DNA of 64,000 bases from Acinetobacter kyonggiensis. GTDB lineage: Bacteria > Pseudomonadota > Gammaproteobacteria > Pseudomonadales > Moraxellaceae. Position numbers and translations under genes: made by a program. Below, piece after piece: positions 1 to 10,515 of this stretch; position 1 is the stretch's first letter; every line of letters begins with the position of its first letter. Under the pieces are notes generated by a model. The model saw only the letters and a list, made by a program, of their open reading frames with translations, made no database searches and had not been told where the DNA came from. The stretch is from contig NZ_FNPK01000004.1 in the NCBI RefSeq assembly GCF_900107285.1, positions 62,001-126,000 of the forward strand. The letters run 5' to 3'.

Positions 1-333
1 ACCTTTTCTGTTACCCATGCAGCTACGCAACAAAATGAAAATATTGAAGTTACCCCAACTCAAAAAATCACCCAACAAGAACTTGCTGCTATTTATGTTT
101 TATCCGAAGTTTGCCCAAGTTTGATCAAAGAAAATGATCAATTCAAAAAAGGTTATGCAAAACTTGCACAAGAATACTTACCGCAAGAACAAGACCCCGT
201 CAATGCACTGCAAAAGCTAAGCAAACAGAAAAGCTTTAAAAGCATTTTAGCTGAAGCAAAGTCGGATGCGAAAAAAGCAGGTGATGTTAAAAATAAAGAA
301 ATTTGCCAAGAATTGACCACATACAGTAATTGA
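1..333 (+). CDS. Small exported protein, MCR_0457-like (5' end outside the window)
   Basis: The reading frame is open from the first base, so the true start and any signal peptide lie upstream. The visible part is 110 residues and ends at TGA 331-333. It is Lys/Gln/Glu-rich with two cysteines (in SEVCPSL and KEICQE) that could form a disulfide in an exported protein. It resembles the MCR_0457 family of small Moraxellaceae proteins of unknown function that sits before dacC in Acinetobacter; I make that link from memory. No catalytic motif is visible. A weak hairpin at 365-386 follows it. Confidence 0.6.
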   Translation, partial: TFSVTHAATQQNENIEVTPTQKITQQELAAIYVLSEVCPSLIKENDQFKKGYAKLAQEYLPQEQDPVNALQKLSKQKSFKSILAEAKSDAKKAGDVKNKEICQELTTYSN

Positions 334-364
334 TACAAATTGGTTACAATACTTTTGAAATAAG

Positions 365-386
365 CCGATTTCCCCGTAGAAGTCGG
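365..386 (+). terminator. Weak stem-loop between the first gene and dacC
   Basis: CCGATTTC (365-372) pairs with GAAGTCGG (379-386), with one G-U pair and a 6-nt loop. No clean T-run follows, so it may be a weak terminator or only a leader hairpin for dacC. Confidence 0.3.
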
Positions 387-449
387 TGTGGCTTTATCCT
401 AAAATGCTAAGCTCTTTGTGCTTATATCAAGATACTGGAATCACCTCGA

Positions 450-1598
450 ATGACCCACAAAAGCGCCCTTGCTGCATTATTACTATTACCAAGTTTTACT
501 TACGCAGCAACTGTCTTATCTGCACCTCCAGAACTCAATAATAAATCTTATGTTTTGATGGACTATGAGACGGGGCAAATCCTCGCATCAAAAAATGAAA
601 ATGAAAAATTAGCGCCTGCTTCAATGACCAAGATGATGACCAGTTATATCATCGAACAAAAGTTGTTAAGTGGCGACCTCACGGAAGATGAAAAAGTTCG
701 CATGAACGAATCTGCATGGTGTCGTGGTAGTAGCACGGAATCATGTATGTACGTGCCACTTAACGGTACTGCAACGGCATTAGAAATGCTGCGTGGGATT
801 ATCATCCAATCAGGTAATGATGCTTCTAAAGCCATGGCAGAACATATTGCGGGTAATGAAGGTACTTTTGCTCACATGATGAATGAAGAAGCAAAACGTA
901 TTGGCATGACCAATACCAGCTTTATCAATTCAACAGGTATGCCAGCTGAAGGTCACTACTCAACTGCAAAAGATATGGCAACGCTTGCGCAACATATCAT
1001 TCATGACAGTTCGAAATATTACCCAATTTACTCTGAAAAAGAATTTTCTTTTAATGGCATTAAACAAGGTAATCGTAATGCCTTGCTTTATACCGACCCA
1101 AGTGTAGATGGTTTAAAAACCGGTCACACCGATGAAGCGGGTTACTGTTTAACCACTTCTGCTAAGCGCGGCCCACTGCGTTTAATTTCAGTGATTTTTG
1201 GTGCGCCAAGCATGAACGAGCGTGCATCACAAACCCGTGAAATTTTAGCGTGGGGTTATGCAAACTTTGAAACTGTAAAAGTACAGCCTGCAAATCAAGT
1301 CTTAGCCAAAGCCAAAGTTTGGTACGGTAAAGAAAATGAAGTAAAAATTGGCTTAGCTGAAAACTTCAATGTTACCTTGCCTAAAGGTCAAGCCAATGCC
1401 ATCAAAACGCAATTGGTTGTGCAACCTAAACTCACGGCTCCGCTGAAAAAAGGTCAAGTGGTTGGCAAATATGTTGCTAGCCTAGATGGTAAAGTGATTT
1501 CAGAAAAACCCCTCGTTGCACTTCAAGATGTTGAAGAAGCCGGTTTCTTTGCAAAAATGCTTGACCATATCAAACAATTCTTTAGTAACTTATTTTAA
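450..1598 (+). CDS. dacC: D-alanyl-D-alanine carboxypeptidase (PBP5/6 family)
   Basis: Low-molecular-weight penicillin-binding protein that removes the terminal D-Ala of peptidoglycan pentapeptides in the periplasm, limiting cross-linking. All three catalytic motifs are present in order: SMTK (residues 58-61, nucleophile S58), SGN (121-123) and KTG (223-225). A signal peptide precedes ATVLSAPPELN. A C-terminal beta-rich domain ends in an amphipathic helix (FFAKMLDHIKQFF), the usual membrane anchor of PBP5/6. The length of 382 residues is normal for the family. It appears monocistronic, with a terminator directly after it. Confidence 0.95.
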   Translation: MTHKSALAALLLLPSFTYAATVLSAPPELNNKSYVLMDYETGQILASKNENEKLAPASMTKMMTSYIIEQKLLSGDLTEDEKVRMNESAWCRGSSTESCMYVPLNGTATALEMLRGIIIQSGNDASKAMAEHIAGNEGTFAHMMNEEAKRIGMTNTSFINSTGMPAEGHYSTAKDMATLAQHIIHDSSKYYPIYSEKEFSFNGIKQGNRNALLYTDPSVDGLKTGHTDEAGYCLTTSAKRGPLRLISVIFGAPSMNERASQTREILAWGYANFETVKVQPANQVLAKAKVWYGKENEVKIGLAENFNVTLPKGQANAIKTQLVVQPKLTAPLKKGQVVGKYVASLDGKVISEKPLVALQDVEEAGFFAKMLDHIKQFFSNLF

Positions 1599-1638
1599 TT
1601 AAGCCGCAATGCTTTTAATTGAGCCTTAAACTAAAGAT

Positions 1639-1672
1639 AAAGCACTTCTACTTCGGTATGAGTGCTTTTTTA
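1639..1672 (+). terminator. Intrinsic terminator of dacC
   Basis: AAAGCACT (1639-1646) pairs with AGTGCTTT (1661-1668) around a 14-nt loop containing CTTCGG, and a T-run follows. Confidence 0.8.
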
Positions 1673-1712
1673 TTTTATAATTCCTCTAGCCCTTCAATAT
1701 TGACTGCTCATC

Positions 1713-2252
1713 ATGAAAAAGAATATTCGCCCTTATTTAGATCATCATCCTAAAATTGATGCTACTTGTTATATTGATGATCTTTCCGTTGTCATTGGTG
1801 AAGTTTCTTTGGCTGAAAATATTTCAGTCTGGCCTTTTGCCGTGATCCGCGGTGATGTCAATTATATCAAAATCGGCAAAAACTCTAATGTACAAGACCA
1901 TGCTATGTTGCATGTCAGCCATAAAAATACAGCTAAACCCAATGGTTCACCACTGATTATTGGTGAAGATGTTACCATTGGTCATCATGTGACTTTACAT
2001 GGTTGTACTGTGGGTAATCGCGTTTTAATTGGCATCAATACCATTGTTTTAGATGATGTGATTATTGAAGATGATGTCATGATTGGTGCAGGCAGTTTAG
2101 TGCCACCCCGTAAAGTCTTAAAAAGTGGTTATTTGTATGTTGGAAGCCCAGTACAACAAGTTCGCCCACTGACAGAAAAAGAACTGGAATTTTTACCTTA
2201 TTCGGCACAGAACTATGTGAAGGTAGCGGGGAATTATTTTGATCAAATTTAA
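1713..2252 (+). CDS. Gamma-carbonic-anhydrase-like hexapeptide-repeat protein (YrdA family)
   Basis: A left-handed beta-helix protein of 179 residues built from isoleucine/valine-led hexapeptide repeats (for example IIGEDVTIGHHVTLHG). Candidate metal-binding histidines match the gamma-class pattern: H67 in HAMLHVSH, and H91 and H96 in GHHVTLHGC. Family members are trimeric, zinc-binding cytoplasmic proteins; carbonic anhydrase activity is proven for only some, so the enzymatic role is inferred. It has its own space between dacC and the convergent hypothetical gene downstream. Start ATG 1713. Confidence 0.9.
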   Translation: MKKNIRPYLDHHPKIDATCYIDDLSVVIGEVSLAENISVWPFAVIRGDVNYIKIGKNSNVQDHAMLHVSHKNTAKPNGSPLIIGEDVTIGHHVTLHGCTVGNRVLIGINTIVLDDVIIEDDVMIGAGSLVPPRKVLKSGYLYVGSPVQQVRPLTEKELEFLPYSAQNYVKVAGNYFDQI

Positions 2253-2313
2253 CCTTGTATAAGAGATTTATCTTAAAGACTTAGAAATCCATTTCCAACA
2301 GTAAAAATTTTAA

Positions 2314-2341
2314 ATGTCCTAAAATAGAAATTTTAGGACAT
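2314..2341. terminator. Perfect 12-bp stem-loop between convergent genes
   Basis: ATGTCCTAAAAT (2314-2325) and ATTTTAGGACAT (2330-2341) form a perfect hairpin with an AGAA loop. It sits between the plus-strand carbonic-anhydrase-like gene and a minus-strand gene. The minus-strand reading is followed by TTTAAAATTTTT, so a shared terminator is likely, although the T-run is imperfect. Confidence 0.5.
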
Positions 2342-2370
2342 AATTAAATTACTAATCTATAAATAAAAAT

Positions 2371-2853
2371 TTAATTTACGTAGCCAAATTTTTTGGCTCC
2401 TTGATAGTAACCATTGTAAAAATTGTGGCAAATTTCAAAATATAGATTTGCCGAACTTTCTAAAACCCCAGGTATCATTGAAAAATCTAAATCATCAACT
2501 TGATTCCCCATCACTATTGCAGGATTTTTATATGAACAAATAGCAGTAACTTGATGAGATTCTTTATTCCATTGAATGTTTTTTGGTGGTATTCCAAATG
2601 AAGGATAATTACCATTTTCATTATAGGAAGAACCACCTAACAATGATACCCTAACTCTAGTTTCTTTATGATCTTGCTTAATAATTTTTGATGATACAAT
2701 TTTACTGTAACTGCATTCATTCATATAGCAACGACCATCACCAATTTTATTGCTTGGCTTAACAATTTTAAATGCAGTTGATCCAAAAGTCTGATTCCCG
2801 ATTAGCAGGATAGATAAACTTAACATTTTAATTATTATATATTTTATCTTCAT
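2371..2853 (-). CDS. Secreted hypothetical protein
   Basis: I do not recognise this protein. An upstream in-frame start at 2883 exists, but ATG 2853 is preferred. It has AAAGGA at a good distance, and it begins directly with a signal peptide (basic KIKYIIIK, hydrophobic MLSLSILLIG, then small residues before STAFKIVK). The mature part is about 135 residues with four or more cysteines (CYMNEC, ICSYK, FEICHN), suggesting disulfides in the periplasm or outside the cell. The gene is very AT-rich compared with neighbouring core genes. It lies 73 nt downstream of another small secreted protein on the same strand. Confidence 0.65.
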   Translation of the reverse strand: MKIKYIIIKMLSLSILLIGNQTFGSTAFKIVKPSNKIGDGRCYMNECSYSKIVSSKIIKQDHKETRVRVSLLGGSSYNENGNYPSFGIPPKNIQWNKESHQVTAICSYKNPAIVMGNQVDDLDFSMIPGVLESSANLYFEICHNFYNGYYQGAKKFGYVN

Positions 2854-2926
2854 GAAATTTTCCTTTACTAAATATAGAAACATTCTATGTATTTAATAAC
2901 ACATAATTGTAAAAATTATTTTTTTA

Positions 2927-3313
2927 TTACTTACACTTTATGAACTTAACATTGGATTCAGGCGATTTTAGTACACCGTTTTTAAGTACTAAAACCTCTG
3001 AATCTATCATGCCGTCACTATTAGTCATTTCCCAAGTTTCTGTAAATTGACCTGAATAAACAACTTTTTCTGGTCTATTCAAATGAATCTCTAGAATTTT
3101 TTCAACACGATTAAAATTCCACCCCTTAAAGACAAGTTTGTGGTCAGTTATTTTTAAATTAAAATCATCACTTGTCATATCACTTTGATTTAAATTACAT
3201 ACTCTAGTACTTGTAGCCCATGTCCCTTGAAAGTTAGAATGAACAGGAGCTATTGCCATAATACTTGTTGCAATCAGAGTAAGAGCAGTAGCAAAAATTA
3301 CTTTATATTTCAA
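2927..3313 (-). CDS. Secreted hypothetical protein
   Basis: The 128-residue product starts with a clear signal peptide (MKYKVIFATALTLIATSIMA), and the mature chain starts near APVHSNFQGTW. The FQGTW opening, the alternating beta pattern and two cysteines (RVCNL and the C-terminal FIKCK) suggest a small disulfide-closed beta-barrel or lipocalin-like fold. That is inference; no family is recognised. It is AT-rich and probably cotranscribed with the secreted protein at 2371-2853. Confidence 0.6.
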   Translation of the reverse strand: MKYKVIFATALTLIATSIMAIAPVHSNFQGTWATSTRVCNLNQSDMTSDDFNLKITDHKLVFKGWNFNRVEKILEIHLNRPEKVVYSGQFTETWEMTNSDGMIDSEVLVLKNGVLKSPESNVKFIKCK

Positions 3314-3471
3314 CTCTTATATTCCTAATATTTTTTTTGATTTTCCAATTGATTAAAAATTATAAACCTTATTTAAAGAAAATTCGAATCATTCATAAGA
3401 AAAAATCTTTCAACATAGCCACCACGCCCTAAATTTTGTAGAATACCCCTTTACTCCCATGGTTCTTTTTT

Positions 3472-3957
3472 ATGACCGCTTGGACAGCTCACGTTACCGT
3501 AGCCACAGTTGTTGAAAAAGACGGAAAATTCCTGTTTGTTGAAGAACATACTGAAGGTGTTACACATACTGTATTCAATCAGCCTGCGGGTCATGTTGAA
3601 TGTGGCGAGACCATTATTCAAGCAGCTATTCGCGAGACCATGGAAGAAACTGGCTATGAAATCGAAATTGAATCATTGCTCGGTATATACACCTATACAC
3701 CGCCAATGTTTCCCGACCGCACCTATTACCGTTTTTGCTTCTTAGCGCGTGACGTTAAACATCATCCTGAAGCTAAACTCGATACAGATATAGTTGGTGC
3801 GGTGTGGATGACTGTAGATGAACTTGTTGAATCTGCACGAGCACGTAGTCCCTTAGTGACTAAAGCCGTAAAAGATGCTTTATCTGGTCAAAAATATCCT
3901 TTATCGCTCGTTTATGAGCACCAAAACTCTCCTTTAATTTTAAATTTGGATGCCTAA
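3472..3957 (+). CDS. nudJ: NUDIX hydrolase, NudJ type
   Basis: The 161-residue protein carries a full Nudix box from G40 to G61 (G-x5-E-x7-RE-x2-EE-x-G: G40, E46, R54, E55, E58, E59, G61), which binds divalent metal and cleaves nucleoside-diphosphate-linked compounds. In Escherichia coli the homologous gene nudJ also directly precedes mnmA, hflD and purB. NudJ hydrolyses nucleoside tri- and diphosphates and the thiamine precursor HMP-PP; the exact substrate here is not shown by sequence. Its last 8 nt overlap the start of mnmA, suggesting translational coupling. Confidence 0.9.
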   Translation: MTAWTAHVTVATVVEKDGKFLFVEEHTEGVTHTVFNQPAGHVECGETIIQAAIRETMEETGYEIEIESLLGIYTYTPPMFPDRTYYRFCFLARDVKHHPEAKLDTDIVGAVWMTVDELVESARARSPLVTKAVKDALSGQKYPLSLVYEHQNSPLILNLDA

Positions 3958-5095
3958 TCCTATGCAACAACGTGTCATCGTCGGTATGTCTGGTGGTGTA
4001 GATTCTTCTGTTTCTGCAGCACTTCTTCTTCAACAAGGATATCAAGTTGAAGGACTTTTCATGAAAAACTGGGAAGAAGATGATGGCACGGAATATTGCA
4101 CGGCAATGGAAGACCTAGCCGATGCACAAGCTGTTTGTGACAAGATTGGCATCAAGCTCCATACTGCTAACTTTGCGATGGAATATTGGGATCGTGTATT
4201 TGAGCACTTCTTAGCTGAATATGCTGCGGGTCGTACGCCAAATCCTGACATTTTATGTAATAAAGAAATCAAGTTCCGCGCATTTTTAGATCATGCAGTG
4301 AATCTGGGTGCAGACTTCATTGCTACAGGTCATTATTGCCGTCGTGGTGAAACCCAAACCAATTCTAAAGGTGATGAATATGCACCTTTATTACGTGGTG
4401 TAGACAACAATAAAGACCAAACCTATTTCTTACATGCGGTACATGGTCGTGAAATTAATAAAACATTGTTCCCTGTCGGTGAAATTGAAAAACCTGAAGT
4501 TCGCAGAATTGCAGAAGAACTGGGTTTAGCCACCGCCAAGAAAAAAGACTCAACGGGCATTTGTTTTATTGGTGAACGTCGCTTTAATGACTTTTTAAAA
4601 CAATACTTACCTGCACAAGCTGGAAAAATTCTACTAGATACGGGTAAAGAGGTTGGTGAACATCACGGCTTAATGTACTATACGCTCGGTCAACGTGGTG
4701 GCATCGGTTTAGGGGGCTTAAAAGGCGAATCTGAAGGTGCATGGTTTGTTCTTTATAAAGATATTGAAAACAACCGCCTCGTTATTGGTCAAGGTCATGA
4801 ACATCCACTCATGCAAAGTACAATACTTTGGAGTGAAGCAATTGACTGGGTGGCTGGCGAACAAACGATTCCTGAAACGGGTTTCCGTTGTACGGCTAAA
4901 ACGCGTTATCGCCAACCTGATCAAGCCTGTGTCTTATTTAAAGATCCTCATTCACCACACGGTGTACGGGTTGAATTTGATGAACCGCAACGTGCGGTGA
5001 CTCCAGGACAAAGTGTAGTGTTCTACGCAGATGAAGTTTGTTTAGGTGGCGGTGTGATTCATCATACCAATGCGCCAAAACCTGATTTTATTTAA
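3950..5095 (+). CDS. mnmA: tRNA-uridine 2-sulfurtransferase MnmA
   Basis: Adds the 2-thio group to wobble uridine-34 of tRNA-Lys, -Glu and -Gln, using ATP to adenylate the base and persulfide sulfur from the Tus relay. The N-type ATP pyrophosphatase PP-loop SGGVDS is at residues 14-19. The two catalytic cysteines are C103 ([11 protein letters not shown]) and C205 ([12 protein letters not shown]). The length of 381 residues is typical. Two in-frame starts are possible: ATG 3950, which overlaps nudJ by 8 nt, and ATG 3962. Second gene of the nudJ-mnmA-hflD-purB cluster. Confidence 0.97.
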   Translation: MPNPMQQRVIVGMSGGVDSSVSAALLLQQGYQVEGLFMKNWEEDDGTEYCTAMEDLADAQAVCDKIGIKLHTANFAMEYWDRVFEHFLAEYAAGRTPNPDILCNKEIKFRAFLDHAVNLGADFIATGHYCRRGETQTNSKGDEYAPLLRGVDNNKDQTYFLHAVHGREINKTLFPVGEIEKPEVRRIAEELGLATAKKKDSTGICFIGERRFNDFLKQYLPAQAGKILLDTGKEVGEHHGLMYYTLGQRGGIGLGGLKGESEGAWFVLYKDIENNRLVIGQGHEHPLMQSTILWSEAIDWVAGEQTIPETGFRCTAKTRYRQPDQACVLFKDPHSPHGVRVEFDEPQRAVTPGQSVVFYADEVCLGGGVIHHTNAPKPDFI

Positions 5096-5110
5096 AAGGA
5101 AGCGATAGGC

Positions 5111-7287
<2,177 letters not shown>

Positions 7288-7302
7288 TTAAATTTTAGTA
7301 CC

Positions 7303-7330
7303 AAAAAGCGAAGCTTCGGCTTCGCTTTTT
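7303..7330 (+). terminator. Intrinsic terminator of purB
   Basis: AAAAAGCGAAGC (7303-7314) and GCTTCGCTTTTT (7319-7330) are perfectly complementary around a TTCG tetraloop, with the T-run built into the 3' arm. Confidence 0.9.
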
Positions 7331-7368
7331 CATTATAATTCCAATACTTTATAGTCGAAAATAACAAG

Positions 7369-8004
7369 ATGATTGAATACCAATTCAGCTTAAAACACTG
7401 GCTTCTTTTAGGTTTTTTAGCCATTGCGATTATTATTGCAAGTATTCAACCGCTCGAATTATCCTCTTATATACTGCATCAGATTGGTACAGTATTGATG
7501 CTGATTGCCCTATTCATTTGTTTTAAAAAAATTGGACTAAGCTTTTACAGCTTTACTTTATACCTTGGCTTTTTACTGATTCACATTCTGGGTGCACACT
7601 ATTTATATTCTTATGTGCCTTACAATGAATGGATTAAAGAAGTATTCAATTTTGATTTGAACCAATTTATGGGCTGGTCACGTAATATGTACGATCGTTT
7701 AGTTCATATTGCTTATGGCGTATTGCTGTATCCTTTTTTCTATCGCTTATTTCAAGTCTGGCTTCCCAGCCTAAAACCATCGGTTTTATTTCTACTAATT
7801 ATTCAATTTGTCATGGCAAGCAGCCTCATCTATGAATGGATTGAATGGTGGATTGCGATGGGTTTATCTCCAGAAGATGCGGAAAACTATAATGGACAAC
7901 AAGGCGATATCTGGGATGCTCATCAAGATATGTTGCTGGCAACCATTGGCGCGATTATTTCTGGCGCAGTTATTCTAATCAAAGATAAACAAGGTACAGC
8001 ATAA
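7369..8004 (+). CDS. yjdF: DUF2238 inner-membrane protein (YjdF-like)
   Basis: A polytopic membrane protein of 211 residues with about six hydrophobic segments. The conserved family residues are present: DRLVHIAYGVLLYP, YEWIEWW and the GQQGDIWDAHQDMLLATIG segment near the C-terminus. These charged and aromatic residues within or next to membrane helices are typical of DUF2238/YjdF proteins. Their function is not established, and nothing in the neighbourhood adds to it. The gene is alone between the purB terminator and the convergent sohB gene. Confidence 0.85.
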   Translation: MIEYQFSLKHWLLLGFLAIAIIIASIQPLELSSYILHQIGTVLMLIALFICFKKIGLSFYSFTLYLGFLLIHILGAHYLYSYVPYNEWIKEVFNFDLNQFMGWSRNMYDRLVHIAYGVLLYPFFYRLFQVWLPSLKPSVLFLLIIQFVMASSLIYEWIEWWIAMGLSPEDAENYNGQQGDIWDAHQDMLLATIGAIISGAVILIKDKQGTA

Positions 8005-8011
8005 AATAAAA

Positions 8012-8040
8012 AAGCCAGTGGAGGGTTTGACCACTGGCTT
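8012..8040 (-). terminator. Intrinsic terminator of sohB
   Basis: AAGCCAGTGG (8012-8021) and CCACTGGCTT (8031-8040) form a 10-bp stem. The T-run is on the minus strand, so the hairpin mainly ends transcription from sohB; it may also stop readthrough from the convergent yjdF-like gene. Confidence 0.8.
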
Positions 8041-8064
8041 AATGCAATCTAAAGCTTAAATGAA

Positions 8065-9027
8065 TTAAAGTTTCGGATCACGCATTTGGACTAAGCTTGA
8101 ATTGCTATTTGCTAAAGTTTCCATGATTTTATTCATAACTGCAGGCACTAAACCATCTGCAATTTGTGCTGCTTGTAAGCCTAACTTCTCACCTAAAGTT
8201 GGCTTACGACGTGTATCAATCACATAAACATCGTGTTGTGCCAATAGACTCAGCAAATATTCATCTGAGGTTTGTAGCTTATCCACCAAGTTTAACTCAA
8301 GTGCATCTTTACCATACCAATGCTCACCTGTAGCCACTTTTTCAACATTCAATTGTGGGCGATATTTTTCAACAAAGTGCTTAAATAGTTCATGCGTTTG
8401 CTGTAATTCTTCTTCAAATTTTGCTTTACCTTCAGCCGTATTTTCACCAAACATCGTTACCGTACGTTTAAATTGACCTGCGGTATATAGTTCGAAATCG
8501 ACATGATGTTCTTTCAACAAACGATTAAAGTTCGGTACTTGAGCAACCACACCAATTGAGCCCACCACAGCAAATGGCGCAGAAACAATTTCGTTAGCAA
8601 TACATGCCATCATATAACCACCGCTGGCTGCAACTTTATCCACACAAATGGTTAAGTTAAACCCAGCATCACGTAAACGTACCAGTTGTGCAGCCGCTAA
8701 ACCATAACCATGCACCATACCACCTGGACTTTCCAAGCGAAGTACCACTCGATCACGTCCCACTTTTGCAGTTGCTAAAATTAAGGTAATTTCTTCACGT
8801 AAACTTTCTACAGCAGATGCCGCTGTATCGCCTTTAAAGTCAAGTACATAAACTTTTTGATTATTCTTTTTACGTAAGCGTGCTTCTTTTGAAAGCTGTT
8901 GAGTAAGTTGTAATAGTTCAAATTTAGACGCTGTGGTTTGCGCAATTTTTTTACGTTGTTCATTTACACGCGCATTTAAATGACTGATTCGAATTTCAGC
9001 AGGTAATTTCGGGGTGTGGAATAACAT
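8065..9027 (-). CDS. sohB: S49-family serine protease SohB
   Basis: A signal-peptide-peptidase-type serine protease with a Ser/Lys dyad: S135 in VAASGGYMMAC and K187 in YTAGQFKRT. LRLESPGGMVHGYGLAA and VVGSIGVVAQVPNFNRLL match E. coli SohB closely. The 320-residue chain begins MLFHTPKLPAEIR and lacks the N-terminal membrane helix of the roughly 350-residue E. coli protein. No in-frame upstream start restores one. The site of action (periplasm or cytoplasm) is therefore uncertain here. Confidence 0.9.
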   Translation of the reverse strand: MLFHTPKLPAEIRISHLNARVNEQRKKIAQTTASKFELLQLTQQLSKEARLRKKNNQKVYVLDFKGDTAASAVESLREEITLILATAKVGRDRVVLRLESPGGMVHGYGLAAAQLVRLRDAGFNLTICVDKVAASGGYMMACIANEIVSAPFAVVGSIGVVAQVPNFNRLLKEHHVDFELYTAGQFKRTVTMFGENTAEGKAKFEEELQQTHELFKHFVEKYRPQLNVEKVATGEHWYGKDALELNLVDKLQTSDEYLLSLLAQHDVYVIDTRRKPTLGEKLGLQAAQIADGLVPAVMNKIMETLANSNSSLVQMRDPKL

Positions 9028-9206
9028 AAAGGTATCAAACTCATATATTCATATTTATGTTCTTAAGATGTGGTCTTTTAAGGCAAAATTCAATAGCTCA
9101 ACTGTATTTTCTTCAAGCAAAATTTTCTCAGCCATACTTTAGGATCACTAAGACCTCAGTAGATTGCATTCTTTTACTCTAATTAAATGGATTTCTTTCC
9201 CCCTCA

Positions 9207-9220
9207 ACAAGGCATGAAAT
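9207..9220 (+). repeat. Direct repeat outside the MITE-like element
   Basis: ACAAGGCATGAAAT at 9207-9220, outside the element, is repeated exactly at 9288-9301 inside it, and the preceding CTCAA is also shared. This looks like a remnant of a second copy or of a rearrangement. Confidence 0.5.
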
Positions 9221-9233
9221 AAAAAAGTAAATC

Positions 9234-9521
9234 TAGGGTCTGTTGACATTTCAGCCATGCATTGCGTTATTCACTAAAACAACTCAAACAAGGCATGAAA
9301 TGCAGACAATGGTCGATCCCCTTGTCAAGTTTCATAACGAAGTTTGGGGAAGTTTTAGTGATAACCTTACAGGACAGGGACATTTTTTCCGCTACTGCGT
9401 TATCTTGCGCAGCTTTAGTCACTGCTCATCATTTAGAATGACTAAATTTCGCAAAACATGCCTTGTAACGTCTAAAAAATGTCCTCTGTCGCAAGCATCT
9501 GTGAAATGTCAACAAACCCTA
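9234..9521. mobile_element. MITE-like inverted-repeat element, 288 bp, no transposase
   Basis: The 21-nt ends 9234-9254 and 9501-9521 are inverted repeats matching at 19 of 21 positions (TAGGGTCTGTTGACATTTCA against TAGGGTTTGTTGACATTTCA). Inside, further arms face each other: AGGGACATTTTTT near 9378 with AAAAAATGTCCTCTG near 9475, CAAGGCATG near 9290 with CATGCCTTG near 9458, and TTTAGTCA near 9413 with TGACTAAA near 9438. It carries no plausible protein gene; an open frame of 94 codons at 9243-9527 is a by-product. No clear target-site duplication is seen. The rest of the 545-bp gap (9028-9233 and 9522-9572) shows only presumed promoter DNA. I recall similar sequences scattered in Acinetobacter genomes, which needs a search. 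Confidence 0.65.
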
Positions 9522-9572
9522 TTATGATGATAAAAATTAAAAACGTCCTAAACAAATCTAATGAGTCATTGA

Positions 9573-10514
9573 ATGATCAATATTCAAAATTTACAGTTTT
9601 ATTATGAAAATAAACAAGTTTTATATGACATAAACCTTCAGCTAGACAGTAACACTATTACAGGTTTAATTGGACCCAATGGGGCTGGAAAATCAACATT
9701 AATGCGGTGTATTTCAGGCTTGGAAATCCCACAACAAGGTTCTGTTTTACTCGACAATCAGCCCATTTTAGATAACCCGAGACAAAGTTATACTAAAATT
9801 GGTTATTTACCTGATATTTTTGGACTTTCTGAAAATTTAACTGTTCTACAATGTTGGACATATGCTGCATCGGCTCGAGGCATTCAAGATGAGCAACTAA
9901 AAGACACCCTTATTTCTACTGCGAAGTTGTTAAATTTAACCGATAAATTAAATGATAAAGTCGCACATTTATCGCGGGGACAAAAACAACGTGTTGGAAT
10001 CGGGCAAGTGATTATTCATCGTCCCAAATTATTAATTTTAGATGAACCTGCCAGTGGCTTAGACCCAGAAGCACGTTATGAGCTTTCACAACTCTTCAAG
10101 CAACTTCGTGATGAAGGTATGACGCTCTTAATTTCCAGTCATATTTTATCTGAACTTGATGAATATTGTACGCATATGCTGGTAATTCAAGAGGGGAAAA
10201 TTAAGCAGCATAAGACTTTAGAGTCTTATGAACAAATCATGCATCATTCAATCCTTGATGCAACGCTTCCCATTCTTTTACGTTTTTCAGAAATTAGCCA
10301 TGAAGCTAAAATACTGATTGAACAAGCACCACATATCCAAAACTTACAATTTAATCAACTTCAAGTGACGGCCACTATTTCTAGTCAGGCGCAATGTAGA
10401 GTTGAGCTTATCCGTTATTTAGTACAACAACAGTTGCCTTTAATTGGACTAGAACCACTGAAAGAATCTTTATTACAAAGTTACCGCAATAGTTTATTTC
10501 AGGGAGAACAATAA
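9573..10514 (+). CDS. ABC transporter ATP-binding protein (ABC-2 exporter type)
   Basis: A 313-residue ATPase with Walker A GPNGAGKST (residues 34-42), an ABC signature LSRGQKQR (about 133-140), Walker B LLILDEPASGLDP (about 152-164) and the switch histidine in ISSHILSELD. The signature reads LSRGQ instead of LSGGQ. The C-terminal third after LVIQEGKIKQHKTL resembles the extension of exporter ATPases such as the CcmA/NosF group. It lies 1 nt before a large membrane protein that should be its permease. The substrate is unknown. Confidence 0.88.
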   Translation: MINIQNLQFYYENKQVLYDINLQLDSNTITGLIGPNGAGKSTLMRCISGLEIPQQGSVLLDNQPILDNPRQSYTKIGYLPDIFGLSENLTVLQCWTYAASARGIQDEQLKDTLISTAKLLNLTDKLNDKVAHLSRGQKQRVGIGQVIIHRPKLLILDEPASGLDPEARYELSQLFKQLRDEGMTLLISSHILSELDEYCTHMLVIQEGKIKQHKTLESYEQIMHHSILDATLPILLRFSEISHEAKILIEQAPHIQNLQFNQLQVTATISSQAQCRVELIRYLVQQQLPLIGLEPLKESLLQSYRNSLFQGEQ

Positions 10515-10515
10515 A

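Noticed and set aside
9243..9527. 94-codon open frame, plus strand
   Set aside because: It starts inside the left inverted end and runs 6 nt past the right end of the MITE-like element. It shows no protein-like composition or ribosome-binding site, so I treat it as a by-product of the repeat.
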